This document shows positions 41,169-49,259 of a stretch of 64,000 bases of DNA, in pieces. The DNA is from Opitutaceae bacterium EW11 (GTDB lineage Bacteria; Verrucomicrobiota; Verrucomicrobiia; Opitutales; Opitutaceae): contig QAYY01000002.1 in NCBI GenBank assembly GCA_003054665.1, positions 372,001 to 436,000 on the forward strand. The letters are read 5' to 3'. The position numbers and the translations under genes were made by a program. The notes beneath the pieces were generated by a model. That model searched no databases and was not told the origin of the DNA. It saw only the letters and a list, made by a program, of their open reading frames with translations. Position 1 is the stretch's first letter; each line of letters opens with the position of its first letter.

Positions 41169-44100
41169 TTACGCTTTGGAACCCCCGAGGACGAGTTCGA
41201 CGGCCGCCGGTTGCGGCGACACGGCGGTCCGGCGGCGGCCGTGGAGCAGGACATACACCGCCGGAATGATGTAGAGGGTGAGGAGGCTTCCGACGATCAG
41301 ACCGCCAATGACGCCGACGCCCATCGAGACGCGGCTCTCGGCGCCGGCGCCCAGCGCAAGCGCGACGGGAAGAATGCCGAGGATGGTCGCCAGCGTTGTC
41401 ATGAGGATCGGGCGGAGGCGGGCAGACGCGGCCTCGCGGACGGCCAGGAGCGGGTCGCCGCCGGCCGCGTGCTTTCGCTGGTTCGCGAACTCCACGATCA
41501 GGATGCCGTTTTTGGTGATCAGTCCGATCAGCATGATCAGCCCGATCTGCGAAAAGATATTCAGCGTCTGGTGACAGAACCAGAGCGCGAAGAGCGCCCC
41601 CGCCAGAGCGAGCGGAACGGTGAGCATGATCACGAATGGATCGCGGAAGCTCTCGAACTGCGCCGCCAGCACGAGGTAGATGAAGAGCATCGCGAGCACA
41701 AAAACGTAGCCGAGCGACTGGGAACTATCGACGAAGTCGCGCGCCGCGCCGGTCAGCGCCGTGGAGAAACGGTCGTCCAGCAGCCTGGCGGCGATTTGCT
41801 GCATGAGATCGATTCCCTCACCCATCGTGCGACCGCCGGCGAGCGTGGCGCTCACGGTGGCGGAAATGGTGCGATTGTATCGGTACAACTCGGGCGGGGA
41901 GCTGCTTTCCACCGCCTCGACGAGATTGTCGAGACGGACCAACTCGCCGGTCGAGGCGCGGATCGAGAGGCGGTCGAGATCGCCCGGGCGGCTGCGGAAA
42001 TCGCGCGTCAGCTGGCCGATGATCTCGTACTGCTTCCCGTTCAGGATGAAGTAGCCGAAGCGCTGTCCGCTGAGCGCCGCCTGGAGCGTTCGCGCAATGT
42101 CGTCGGCGCTGATGCCGAGCGCCTGGGCGCGGTCGCGGTTGATGTTCAGCCGCAGCTCCGGCTTGTTGAATTTCAGATCGCTGTCCACGAAGGAGAACTC
42201 GGGGCGCTTCCGCACCTCCTCCAGAAACTGCGGCAGTTTCTCCTGCAGCGATGCGAGCGTGTCGGTCTGAATGACGAACTGCACCGCTCCGCCGCCGCCG
42301 GCGCGGCGTTCGCCGATGCTCGGCTCCTGGGTGATGTTCACTCGGGCGCCGCCGAGCGAGCGCACGGCCCGCTGGATGTCCGCCGCGATCTCCTGCTGCG
42401 AACGGGAACGCCGGTCCTTGTCGGTGAGGAAAACGCGGACGAAACCGCTGTTGACCGCGCCCTGGACGCCCGGCGCACCGCCGGAGCCCGGCACCTGCGT
42501 CATCATCACCCTCGTTTCCGGGATTCGTTCGGCGGCAAGCTTCGCCACGTCGTCCATGAAGGTCGCCATGTATTCAAAACTCACGCCTTCCTGGCTGGTC
42601 GCGCGCAGCCAGATCCGCCCGCGATCCTCGAGGGGCGCGAGTTCCTTGGGCAGCGCGCCGAGCAGAAGATAGATCGAGCCGCTGGCCGCCGCGAGGACCG
42701 CGAGCGAGATCCACCGGTGGGCGAGGATGCGGCGCAGGCTGTTCGCGTACGCGCCCTCCAGCCAGACGAAAAACGGCTCCGTCTTGCGGAAAAACCACCC
42801 GTGCCCGCCGTGCGCCTTGAGAATCCGCGTGCTCAGCATCGGCGTGAGGGTGAGCGCGACAATCGCCGAGATGAGGACGGCTCCGGCGACCGTGACGCCG
42901 AACTCCCGGAAGAGTTTTCCGGAGAGTCCGCCCATGAAGAGCAGGGGAAGGAAAACGACCGCGAGCGTGATCGTGGTGGCGACGATCGCGACGAAGATCT
43001 CCTTCGTCCCCGTGATGCCTGCCTCGACCGGAGGCATCCCGTTCTCGATCTTCGCGTAGATGTTTTCCAGAACCACGATGGCGTCGTCCACCACGAGGCC
43101 GATGGCGAGCACGATGCCGAGAAGGGAGAGGATGTTGATCGAGAACCCCGCCAGCTCCATGAGGAAAAACGCCCCGACAATCGAGACGGGGATCGCGAGG
43201 ACGGGGATGAGGGTCGTGCGCCACTCGCGGAAAAAGCAGAACACGACGAGCAGGACGAGGCCGAAGGCGATCAGGACGGTCTCCTCCACCTCGCGGATGG
43301 AGCGGCGAACGTATTCGGTGTTGTCGTACGCGATATCGAGCTTCACGTCCGGCGGAAGCTCCTTGCGGATCCGTTCGAGGCGCGAACGGAGCTCGTCGAC
43401 GATCTGGATCTGGTTCGCGCCGGGCTGCTGCCGAAAGTAGAGCCCGGCGATCGGTACGTTGCCGGATTTGAGCATCGCGCGCTCGTTCTGCGCGCCCAGT
43501 TCGGCGTAACCGACGTCGCGAAACCGCACAATCCGGTCGTCCTGCCGCTTGATCACGAGATCGTTGAATTCGGCCGGCGTGTTCAGCCGGGAAAGGGTCT
43601 TCACCGAAAGCTCGATGGATTCCCCTTCGACGCGGCCGGAGGGGAGTTCGATATTCTCGCGATTCAGGGCCTGGCGAACGTCCAGCGGCCCGACGCCGTA
43701 GGCCGCGAGTTTTTCCGGATCGAGCCAGAGCCGCATCGAGTAGCGTTTCTCGGCGGGTTGATCGACGGAGGCGATGCCCTCGACCGTCTGGAGTCGCTCC
43801 TTCATCTTGTCCGCGATGGCGCAGAGCTCGAGCGGCGCTCGATCCGCGCTGCTGAGCATGAGCCCGAAGATCGGGCTGGAATCGGCATTGGCCTTGTTGA
43901 TGACCGGCGGATTCACGTCGGCCGGAAGATTGCGAATCGCTCGGGAGATTTGGTCCCGCACGTCGCTCGCAGCGGTGTTGAGGTCCGTCTCGAGCGTGAA
44001 CTCCACCACGATGGAGCTCGAACCCTCGCGACTGGTGGAGTTGAGCGTGCGGATGCCGGCGACGGAGTTGATCGCCTCCTCCAGCGGCTGCGTGATCTGC

Positions 44101-44285
44101 GCCTCGATCACCTCGGCGGCGGCGCCCGGATAGCTGGTGGTCACCGTGATCGTCGGCGGATCGACCGCCGGGTATTCGCGCACCGGCAGGCGAAAATAGC
44201 TGATCAGCCCGAAGATCGTGATGAAGAGCGACAGCACGACGGTCAGCACTGGCCTGCGGATGAAAACCTCGGCCAGGTTTTTCAT
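41169..44285 (-). CDS. RND multidrug efflux transporter (AcrB/MexB-type)
   Basis: Inner-membrane proton-driven pump of 1038 residues with the usual twelve transmembrane segments. It starts MKNLAEVFIRRPVLTVVLSLF. Characteristic blocks are GLVVDDAIVVLENI (helix 4 Asp pair), the PVSIVGAFFLMELAGFSINILSLLG region and GGLIVGSLLTLYIIPAVYVLL near the end. It is encoded with the upstream adaptor in four-base overlap. An outer-membrane TolC-type gene is not seen in this window. Substrate unknown, likely small hydrophobic compounds. Confidence 0.95.
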   Translation of the reverse strand: MKNLAEVFIRRPVLTVVLSLFITIFGLISYFRLPVREYPAVDPPTITVTTSYPGAAAEVIEAQITQPLEEAINSVAGIRTLNSTSREGSSSIVVEFTLETDLNTAASDVRDQISRAIRNLPADVNPPVINKANADSSPIFGLMLSSADRAPLELCAIADKMKERLQTVEGIASVDQPAEKRYSMRLWLDPEKLAAYGVGPLDVRQALNRENIELPSGRVEGESIELSVKTLSRLNTPAEFNDLVIKRQDDRIVRFRDVGYAELGAQNERAMLKSGNVPIAGLYFRQQPGANQIQIVDELRSRLERIRKELPPDVKLDIAYDNTEYVRRSIREVEETVLIAFGLVLLVVFCFFREWRTTLIPVLAIPVSIVGAFFLMELAGFSINILSLLGIVLAIGLVVDDAIVVLENIYAKIENGMPPVEAGITGTKEIFVAIVATTITLAVVFLPLLFMGGLSGKLFREFGVTVAGAVLISAIVALTLTPMLSTRILKAHGGHGWFFRKTEPFFVWLEGAYANSLRRILAHRWISLAVLAAASGSIYLLLGALPKELAPLEDRGRIWLRATSQEGVSFEYMATFMDDVAKLAAERIPETRVMMTQVPGSGGAPGVQGAVNSGFVRVFLTDKDRRSRSQQEIAADIQRAVRSLGGARVNITQEPSIGERRAGGGGAVQFVIQTDTLASLQEKLPQFLEEVRKRPEFSFVDSDLKFNKPELRLNINRDRAQALGISADDIARTLQAALSGQRFGYFILNGKQYEIIGQLTRDFRSRPGDLDRLSIRASTGELVRLDNLVEAVESSSPPELYRYNRTISATVSATLAGGRTMGEGIDLMQQIAARLLDDRFSTALTGAARDFVDSSQSLGYVFVLAMLFIYLVLAAQFESFRDPFVIMLTVPLALAGALFALWFCHQTLNIFSQIGLIMLIGLITKNGILIVEFANQRKHAAGGDPLLAVREAASARLRPILMTTLATILGILPVALALGAGAESRVSMGVGVIGGLIVGSLLTLYIIPAVYVLLHGRRRTAVSPQPAAVELVLGGSKA

Positions 44286-45445
44286 ATCGCGGGATTCTTC
44301 CTGTCGGGCTTGGCCCCCTCGCTTCCGGCGCGGATGGCGGCGGGCTTCGCGTTCTCGACGGTCACCTGGATCGGCAGGCCGGGCCGAAGCTGCTGGAGCG
44401 CGGACGTGATCACCTGTTCGCCGAGCGAGAGCCCGGAGAGAATGTGGATGGCCGATTCCGTTCGCGTGCCGATTTCCACGGCGCGGCGCGCGACTTTCCC
44501 GTCAGCCACGACGAAGACGTTTTTCTCGTTCAACCCGGAGACCACCGCGACGGAGGGGACCAGGATGGCGTTGTCGATCGTGGAGAGCGGGCACTCGACG
44601 CTGGCGAAGGCGCCGGGCACCAACGTGGCGCCGGGATTCGGGCAGAGAGCGCGAAGCAGGATCGTGCGGGTCGCGACGTCGACCCGCGGCTCGATCGCGT
44701 AGACCTCGCCCTGGTACCGGGTCGTGCCTCCGGCGACGGAAAACGTGATCCGCGTTCCGACGCTGATGCGGCCCGCGTAGCGCTCCGGCACGCTGAAATC
44801 GATCTTGAGGTTTTTGATCGCCTGCAGGGAAGCGATCCGGGTCGGCGCGTTCGATGTGGCGGTGATGAACGTGCCTTCGCTGATGAAGCGGAGCCCTATC
44901 ACGCCGTCGAACGGCGCGCGGATTTCCGTCTTGGCGATCTGCGCCTCGATCAGATCGATCTCCGCCTGCTGGACGTTGAAGTCGTTCAGCACGGCGTCGA
45001 AATCCTGCTGCGGCACTCCGCCCGTCTTCAACAGCGGCGCGAGACGGTCGCGCTTCAACTCGACGATCTGCTTTCGGTAGACGGCGCGCGCCAGCGAGGC
45101 CTGGAGTTCCGAGTCGTTGATCTTGAGCAGCAGGTCGCCCTTCTTCACCGCGTTACCCTCGCGGAAATTGATCGAGACGACCTTGCCGGAAACCTCCACC
45201 TGCAGATCGACCGCCTCTTCGGCCCGGATTGTACCCGTGGCGGAAATACGTTCGGCGAAGACCTGCGGCTGGATCGTGATCGCGCTGACCTGGAGGGGCG
45301 GGAGCGAGCCGGCGGGCTTTCCCGCGGACGCGACATTCTCGCGTTTTTTCCCCGGGGCGAGGCGGGGGGCGGTTCTCGACCATGCGATGGCGCCGAGCGC
45401 GACGGCGAGCACGGTCACCCAAACGACCTTGGAGCGCGGGCTCAT
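44282..45445 (-). CDS. RND efflux periplasmic adaptor (membrane fusion protein)
   Basis: Periplasmic adaptor of 387 residues with a signal/anchor at the N-terminus (VVWVTVLAVALGAIAW), a lipoyl-type half motif (GTIRAEEAVDLQVEVSGKVVSINFREGNAVKKGDLLLKIND), a coiled-coil hairpin, and the second lipoyl half (TEIRAPFDGVIGLRFISEGTFITATSNAPTRIASLQAI). Both match AcrA-type HlyD-family adaptors. It joins the pump downstream to an outer-membrane channel encoded elsewhere. It overlaps the pump gene by four bases. Confidence 0.94.
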   Translation of the reverse strand: MSPRSKVVWVTVLAVALGAIAWSRTAPRLAPGKKRENVASAGKPAGSLPPLQVSAITIQPQVFAERISATGTIRAEEAVDLQVEVSGKVVSINFREGNAVKKGDLLLKINDSELQASLARAVYRKQIVELKRDRLAPLLKTGGVPQQDFDAVLNDFNVQQAEIDLIEAQIAKTEIRAPFDGVIGLRFISEGTFITATSNAPTRIASLQAIKNLKIDFSVPERYAGRISVGTRITFSVAGGTTRYQGEVYAIEPRVDVATRTILLRALCPNPGATLVPGAFASVECPLSTIDNAILVPSVAVVSGLNEKNVFVVADGKVARRAVEIGTRTESAIHILSGLSLGEQVITSALQQLRPGLPIQVTVENAKPAAIRAGSEGAKPDRKNPAI

Positions 45446-45473
45446 GCGGCTTCGGCGTCTCCGGGGGGGGAGC

Positions 45474-46112
45474 TCAGCGGACCGACGCCAGCGAACCGGG
45501 CTCGGCGGCGGAAAAGACCGTTTGATACCGCGCGATCTGGTCCTGGATCGCCGCCAGCTCGCTCTCCGTCGGACGCGATGCGTCGGCGCAGGGCGGAAGA
45601 TTCCCGAAGCGGAGAAGGCAGTCGGCGAGCAGCTGGCGCGCCTCGGCTTCGGAGAGCGAACCGGCCTCGATGAACACGTTCTCCGGGTCGACCGGAGCCT
45701 GGCCGTTCGGAGCGACTTTTACGACGGGGACGCCCATCAGGCTGGTGCGCCGCAGAGCTTGTTCGGCTTCCGGCAGGACGCGGCCATTCCGGTTCCCAAC
45801 CGTGACGACGCCGGCGAGAGCGTGTTGGCGAAGCAGGGACGCTACCGTGAGAAGCACCTCGAATTCGCGGGCACCGTCACGGACGGGGTCGGCTGGCGAC
45901 CACGGCGTCGAGCGCAGCACGGCAATGGCCGGCAGCGCCTCGGATCGAAGCCGCCCGGAAGCGTCGCGCACCGCCACACGGACCGCACGAGTTGAGACTC
46001 CCTGCAGTCGCAGCCCGGAAACACTCGAGGGGAGTTCGCTCGCGGCGCGGGTGGCGCCAGCGGCTGCGAGGAGAATGAGAAAGCTGGCGAGACCGCGGTG
46101 GAATTTTCTCAC
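45474..46112 (-). CDS. exported protein resembling an asparaginase C-terminal domain
   Basis: Protein of 212 residues with an N-terminal signal peptide (MRKFHRGLASFLILLAAAGATRAA). The mature sequence looks like the C-terminal domain of type II L-asparaginases: LAGVVTVGNRNGRVLPEAEQALRRTSLMGVPVVKVA is the usual GNG...ALxxAxxxGVPVV run, followed by EAGSLSEAEARQLLADCLLRFG. The catalytic N-terminal domain is absent, so enzyme activity is not expected. It lies 28 bases upstream of the adaptor gene. A fragment or a substrate-binding relic are possible. The call is tentative. Confidence 0.55.
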   Translation of the reverse strand: MRKFHRGLASFLILLAAAGATRAASELPSSVSGLRLQGVSTRAVRVAVRDASGRLRSEALPAIAVLRSTPWSPADPVRDGAREFEVLLTVASLLRQHALAGVVTVGNRNGRVLPEAEQALRRTSLMGVPVVKVAPNGQAPVDPENVFIEAGSLSEAEARQLLADCLLRFGNLPPCADASRPTESELAAIQDQIARYQTVFSAAEPGSLASVR

Positions 46113-46291
46113 GCCCGGGGTCGAGCAGTCTCCGTGCCCGCAGAGCTTGGATGAAAACGAGTCAACTGCGCCCGTCGCGAGGTGGAGGGAAATTCACCTG
46201 TCGCGAGACTCTCCGTTTTTTGCGCAGCGGACGAGTAGGACATGGACCCGCCGGAGATGAGCAGACGCCCGTTCGCAGGCGGCGGTTTTTT

Positions 46292-46326
46292 GGCGTCGCA
46301 GGGACGCGCCGCCCCACCCGCAAGCG
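46292..46326 (-). repeat. dispersed ~35-bp repeat, copy 3
   Basis: Minus-strand copy of the family: begins CGCTTGCGGGTGGGGCGGCG and ends GTCCCTGCGACGCC. It differs from copies 1 and 2 by two bases. Confidence 0.85.
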
Positions 46327-46407
46327 GGATTCTCCAACGGAAATGAGCTGATAGCAGGAAGGGGTCTCGCGAGGCTTTCCGTGTGACAGGATGCCGGGCG
46401 CAGACTC

Positions 46408-46440
46408 AAAAAAAAGAGCCGGTCCCGTGGGATCGGCTCC
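46408..46440 (-). terminator. rho-independent terminator after the exported hypothetical gene
   Basis: On the minus strand, the arms GAGCCG and CGGCTC with an inner TCCC/GGGA pair are followed by a run of T's (46408-46415). It lies just past the stop at 46465. It is a well-formed intrinsic terminator. Confidence 0.88.
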
Positions 46441-46464
46441 GAGAAGCAGCGCGATTGTTTTTGC

Positions 46465-47187
46465 TCAGCTCGTGGGCTGTTTGTTGGCCAGGGCCGCTTC
46501 GTCGAGGGCGGCGCGCAGGAGCTCGCGGACGGCGTTGGGCTGGCGCTCGAGTTCGGCGCGGCAGATTTCGAGCACGCGGGGATGCTGCGAGGCGTTCAGC
46601 GCGAGCGAGACGCGGGCGGATTCGGCGATGCCAGGTGTCTTCGAGCCCACCGCCGTCAGTATCTGCTGGATGTGCCGTGCGTCGCCGGTGGCGAGGAAGG
46701 CGCCCCAGTGGAGATTCATCGATGCCGGCGAAAGCACGGGGGAATCGGCGAGGAGCGTCCGATTAGCGGATACAACCTCTTCGAGGCGCTTCGCGTCGAT
46801 TCCGGGAGCTTGGCGCAGGTACGCCTCGGCACGGGGCGAACCGGCGACCCAGGCGGCGGCGGCGAGGAGCCGGCGATGGGCGGAGGGAAGCCCGCGGAAG
46901 TCGCTGAACCACGCGTCGAGCTTGTCCGGATTCCGGGCGAACACGGCGGCGAAGAAGCCGATGGACTGCGCCGGTTGGCCCTCCTGCTCGAAGAAGCCCA
47001 TCCGGCTGAGAACGTACACGCGTTTCACCAGCAGCTCCGGCTGCGGTTGCGCGTAGTAGTTGTCCATCCAGGAGAGGGTTCGGTATTCGGAGTCGCTCTC
47101 GATCGCGACGAGTGGAGGAAGCGCGTGGCTGCTTTGGGCGGCCGCGACGAAGAGCGCGGCACAGACGAGGAAGGGAGTGGGTTTCAT
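46465..47187 (-). CDS. exported hypothetical protein
   Basis: Protein of 240 residues with a signal peptide (MKPTPFLVCAALFVAAAQSSHA). The mature part is alpha-helical and rich in Ala, Leu and Arg, with repeating helix pairs (SAHRRLLAAAAWVAGSPRAEAYLRQAPG; ESARVSLALNASQHPRVLEICRAELERQP). TPR- or HEAT-like folding is possible. No catalytic motif is seen. Codon 1 was placed at the ATG that begins the signal peptide. A terminator follows, so it is probably transcribed alone. Confidence 0.78.
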   Translation of the reverse strand: MKPTPFLVCAALFVAAAQSSHALPPLVAIESDSEYRTLSWMDNYYAQPQPELLVKRVYVLSRMGFFEQEGQPAQSIGFFAAVFARNPDKLDAWFSDFRGLPSAHRRLLAAAAWVAGSPRAEAYLRQAPGIDAKRLEEVVSANRTLLADSPVLSPASMNLHWGAFLATGDARHIQQILTAVGSKTPGIAESARVSLALNASQHPRVLEICRAELERQPNAVRELLRAALDEAALANKQPTS

Positions 47188-47361
47188 GAAGAACACAGGT
47201 TGGGTTCCGCGGGGTCGCAAGGGGGGTCGACGTGGCGGAACGACTAGAACGATGGAGCCGCGCCCTCACCTGTAAAGGCCCGCACCGTTGAGTAATTTTC
47301 CATCGATGCATTCCATTCATGGATACGCGAAATTCCGCTACAGGCTGGGCGTTTTTGAGCA

Positions 47362-47480
47362 GCCGCCCGGTTGCGACGCGTGCCGGAAGCAGGAACGAGT
47401 CCCGCGAGTCACACGCGATAGCCATCGCTCGCCTTCGAGAAGTCCGCCTGCGGGGTGGGGCGGCGCGTCCCTGCGACGCC
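47362..47480 (+). repeat. ~119-bp repeat, copy A (contains dispersed repeat copy 4)
   Basis: Nearly identical to 60491-60608 over the whole length. It contains GACGCGTGCCGGAAGCAGG, CGCGAGTCACACGCGATAGC, and the common 35-bp block at 47445-47480. The two copies differ by about six bases and a one-base gap. It is non-coding, and translations of it are not conserved. Confidence 0.88.
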
Positions 47481-47570
47481 ATCAGCGCTCTGCCTGCGCT
47501 CTGCTTCCGCTCGCCTGAGACGACCTTCTCGTTCAGCCCGCGTTAAAACTAGATCGGCAACATTCCGAGT

Positions 47571-47639
47571 TGTGGGCGGGGCGCCCGCGCCCCGCACCTG
47601 CGACGTGGCACCCCGCCGGGTGGGGGCACCCGGCCCACA
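47571..47639. repeat. GC-rich structured element
   Basis: Outer arms TGTGGGC and GCCCACA bracket 69 bases that also contain GCGGGGC/GCCCCGC and GGGTG/CACCC-type inner arms. It should fold into a branched structure. It resembles short palindromic interspersed elements of bacteria; only one copy is seen here. Confidence 0.45.
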
Positions 47640-47766
47640 TCAAACCGTCAAACTCGACGATGCCCCTGACGAGACGTCGCGGTGTTGACGGTCGCTCTGC
47701 AGGCGACGTGCGGGCGAGTCGGGCCTCGCCCGTTCAAAGCGGCGTCAGGCTGCCGCACTCGCGAGG

Positions 47767-47844
47767 TCACTGGCTGCGATCGCCGGCATCGTCCCAAAAG
47801 ACGAATACGATCAAGCAGACTATAACGATGACCGGGATCACCAT
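47767..47844 (-). CDS. possible 25-residue hydrophobic peptide
   Basis: An ATG-started frame encodes a peptide with a single hydrophobic stretch (VIPVIVIVCLIVFVFW) and a charged tail (DDAGDRSQ). It lies 45 bases after the stop of the membrane-protein gene at 47890. There is no clear Shine-Dalgarno sequence. It could be a small membrane protein or chance coding. Confidence 0.3.
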   Translation of the reverse strand: MVIPVIVIVCLIVFVFWDDAGDRSQ

Positions 47845-47889
47845 GTTGATAGGGCCCGCGTCTTGATCTCCGGCGTGTGGGGTATCCAG

Positions 47890-48369
47890 TCAGGTGGTTT
47901 GGGTTCGCGAGCGGATGGTCGCCGCCACGCCCAGCGCGGCGAAAAGCGCCAGCACGACGAGTTGTGTGGCTTTGAAGGGCAGTTCGGTCTGCGTCGGTGC
48001 GAGTGCTCTCAATGCCGGCGTTTTCATGAACGCCTGCACGACGCCGACGAACACGTTGAGATAGAGCGCCAGCACGGCGCCGATGACGTAGACCTTCCGC
48101 CAGGCGCCGTGGAGGCGGCGCGGGTAACGTGCGTAGATGGCGAGGGCGAGGATCAGGAGCGATACCCCGCCGACAATCTGCGATGGCATCAGATGCTTCG
48201 TCGGAAAGAAGAACCCCGTCACACTCGTCAGCACGGTCGAGCCGAGGAAAAACGCGGTCCAGCGATCACGGCTCTCGCCGATCAGAAGCCCGCGGAGAAC
48301 CACCAGACCGGCGGCGATACCGACCAGGCTGACGATCACGTGAACGACGGTAAGGAAGGTGAGAAACAT
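47890..48369 (-). CDS. small membrane protein, about four to five TM segments
   Basis: Hydrophobic protein of 159 residues with segments near 5-28, 35-60, 70-88, 97-120 and 135-153 (starts MFLTFLTVVHVIVSLVGIAAGLVVL). The family is unknown to me. The shorter ATG start, 20 bases after the preceding hydrolase stop, was preferred over the longer frame. It ends the minus-strand cluster. Confidence 0.75.
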   Translation of the reverse strand: MFLTFLTVVHVIVSLVGIAAGLVVLRGLLIGESRDRWTAFFLGSTVLTSVTGFFFPTKHLMPSQIVGGVSLLILALAIYARYPRRLHGAWRKVYVIGAVLALYLNVFVGVVQAFMKTPALRALAPTQTELPFKATQLVVLALFAALGVAATIRSRTQTT

Positions 48370-48389
48370 CGGTGTGGCGGTTGAGATTC

Positions 48390-49211
48390 TCAGCTTCGGA
48401 AGAAAGCCAGCAGGTCGGCGTTCACCTGATCCTTGTGCGTACTGCACAAACCGTGAGGCGCCCCGGGATAGACTCTGAGCGTCGCCTGCGGCACGAGCTT
48501 GGCGGACAGCAGCGCGGAATCCGCGATCGGCACGATCTGATCGTCGTCGCCGTGGAGGATCAGGGTCGGCACCGTGATCTTCTTGAGGTCCTCGGTCAGG
48601 TCCGTTTCGGAAAACGCCTTGATGCAAAAATACGCCGCTGGGAACCCCGCCATCATTCCCTGCAGCCAGAACGATTCCCGCAGGCCGTCCGATACCTTGG
48701 CGCCAGGACGGTTGAAGCCGTAGAACGACATCGTGAGGTCTTTGAAGAACTGCGAGCGGTCGGCGAGGACGGCAGTGCGAATTCCATCAAACGCGGCGAG
48801 CGGAGTTCCTCCCGGGTTCGCCGCAGTCTGCAGCATCAACGGCGGTATGGCGCCAATCAATACCGCCTTGGCCACACGTTTGTCGCCGTGCCGGCCGATG
48901 TAGCGAACGACCTCGCCTCCGCCGGTCGAATGTCCGACGTGGATTACGTTCTCGAGATGGAGGTGCTCGATCAATGCGGCGAGGTCATCGGCATAAGTGT
49001 CCATGTCGTTGCCGTCCCATGGCTGACTCGAACGGCCATGGCCTCGACGGTCGTGTGCGATACAGCGAAATCCGCGCGCGGTGAGATAAAACATCTGATC
49101 TTCGAAGGCATCTGCGCTGAGCGGCCACCCATGGCTGAAGACCACGGGCTGCCCTGAGCCCCAGTCTTTGTAGTAGATCCGGGTGTCGTCTTTGGTGGTG
49201 AAAGTATTCAT
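48390..49211 (-). CDS. alpha/beta hydrolase, non-heme chloroperoxidase-like
   Basis: Hydrolase of 273 residues. The oxyanion HGWPL block lies near residue 27-31, and the nucleophile elbow [17 protein letters not shown] contains Ser95. A C-terminal Asp ([10 protein letters not shown]) and His (PGAPHGL) complete the triad. The combination matches the non-heme haloperoxidase/esterase group. The physiological substrate is unknown. An upstream in-frame ATG adds nine residues with no family match, so the shorter start is used. Confidence 0.9.
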   Translation of the reverse strand: MNTFTTKDDTRIYYKDWGSGQPVVFSHGWPLSADAFEDQMFYLTARGFRCIAHDRRGHGRSSQPWDGNDMDTYADDLAALIEHLHLENVIHVGHSTGGGEVVRYIGRHGDKRVAKAVLIGAIPPLMLQTAANPGGTPLAAFDGIRTAVLADRSQFFKDLTMSFYGFNRPGAKVSDGLRESFWLQGMMAGFPAAYFCIKAFSETDLTEDLKKITVPTLILHGDDDQIVPIADSALLSAKLVPQATLRVYPGAPHGLCSTHKDQVNADLLAFFRS

Positions 49212-49259
49212 AGGGTTTCGGTGACTGAGGGTTTGCAACCTGGCCTTTGAAACGCCGGC

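Larger units (their letters stand above)
46113..46464. other. intergenic region with repeat and terminator
   Basis: 352 bases between two minus-strand genes. It holds a copy of the dispersed repeat (46292-46326) and an intrinsic terminator (46408-46440) for the gene that ends at 46465. No coding sequence is credible. Confidence 0.7.
47188..47889. other. long repeat-rich intergenic region
   Basis: 702 bases between minus-strand genes. It includes a ~119-bp repeat (47362-47480) that contains the dispersed element, a GC-rich structured element (47571-47639) and a possible 25-codon open frame (47767-47844). The rest shows nothing I can support. Confidence 0.65.

Noticed and set aside
41211-44702. 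An 1163-codon open frame antisense to the RND pump gene
   Set aside because: Its translation is low-complexity and Arg/Asp-rich, with no family match; the sense strand encodes a full AcrB-type transporter.
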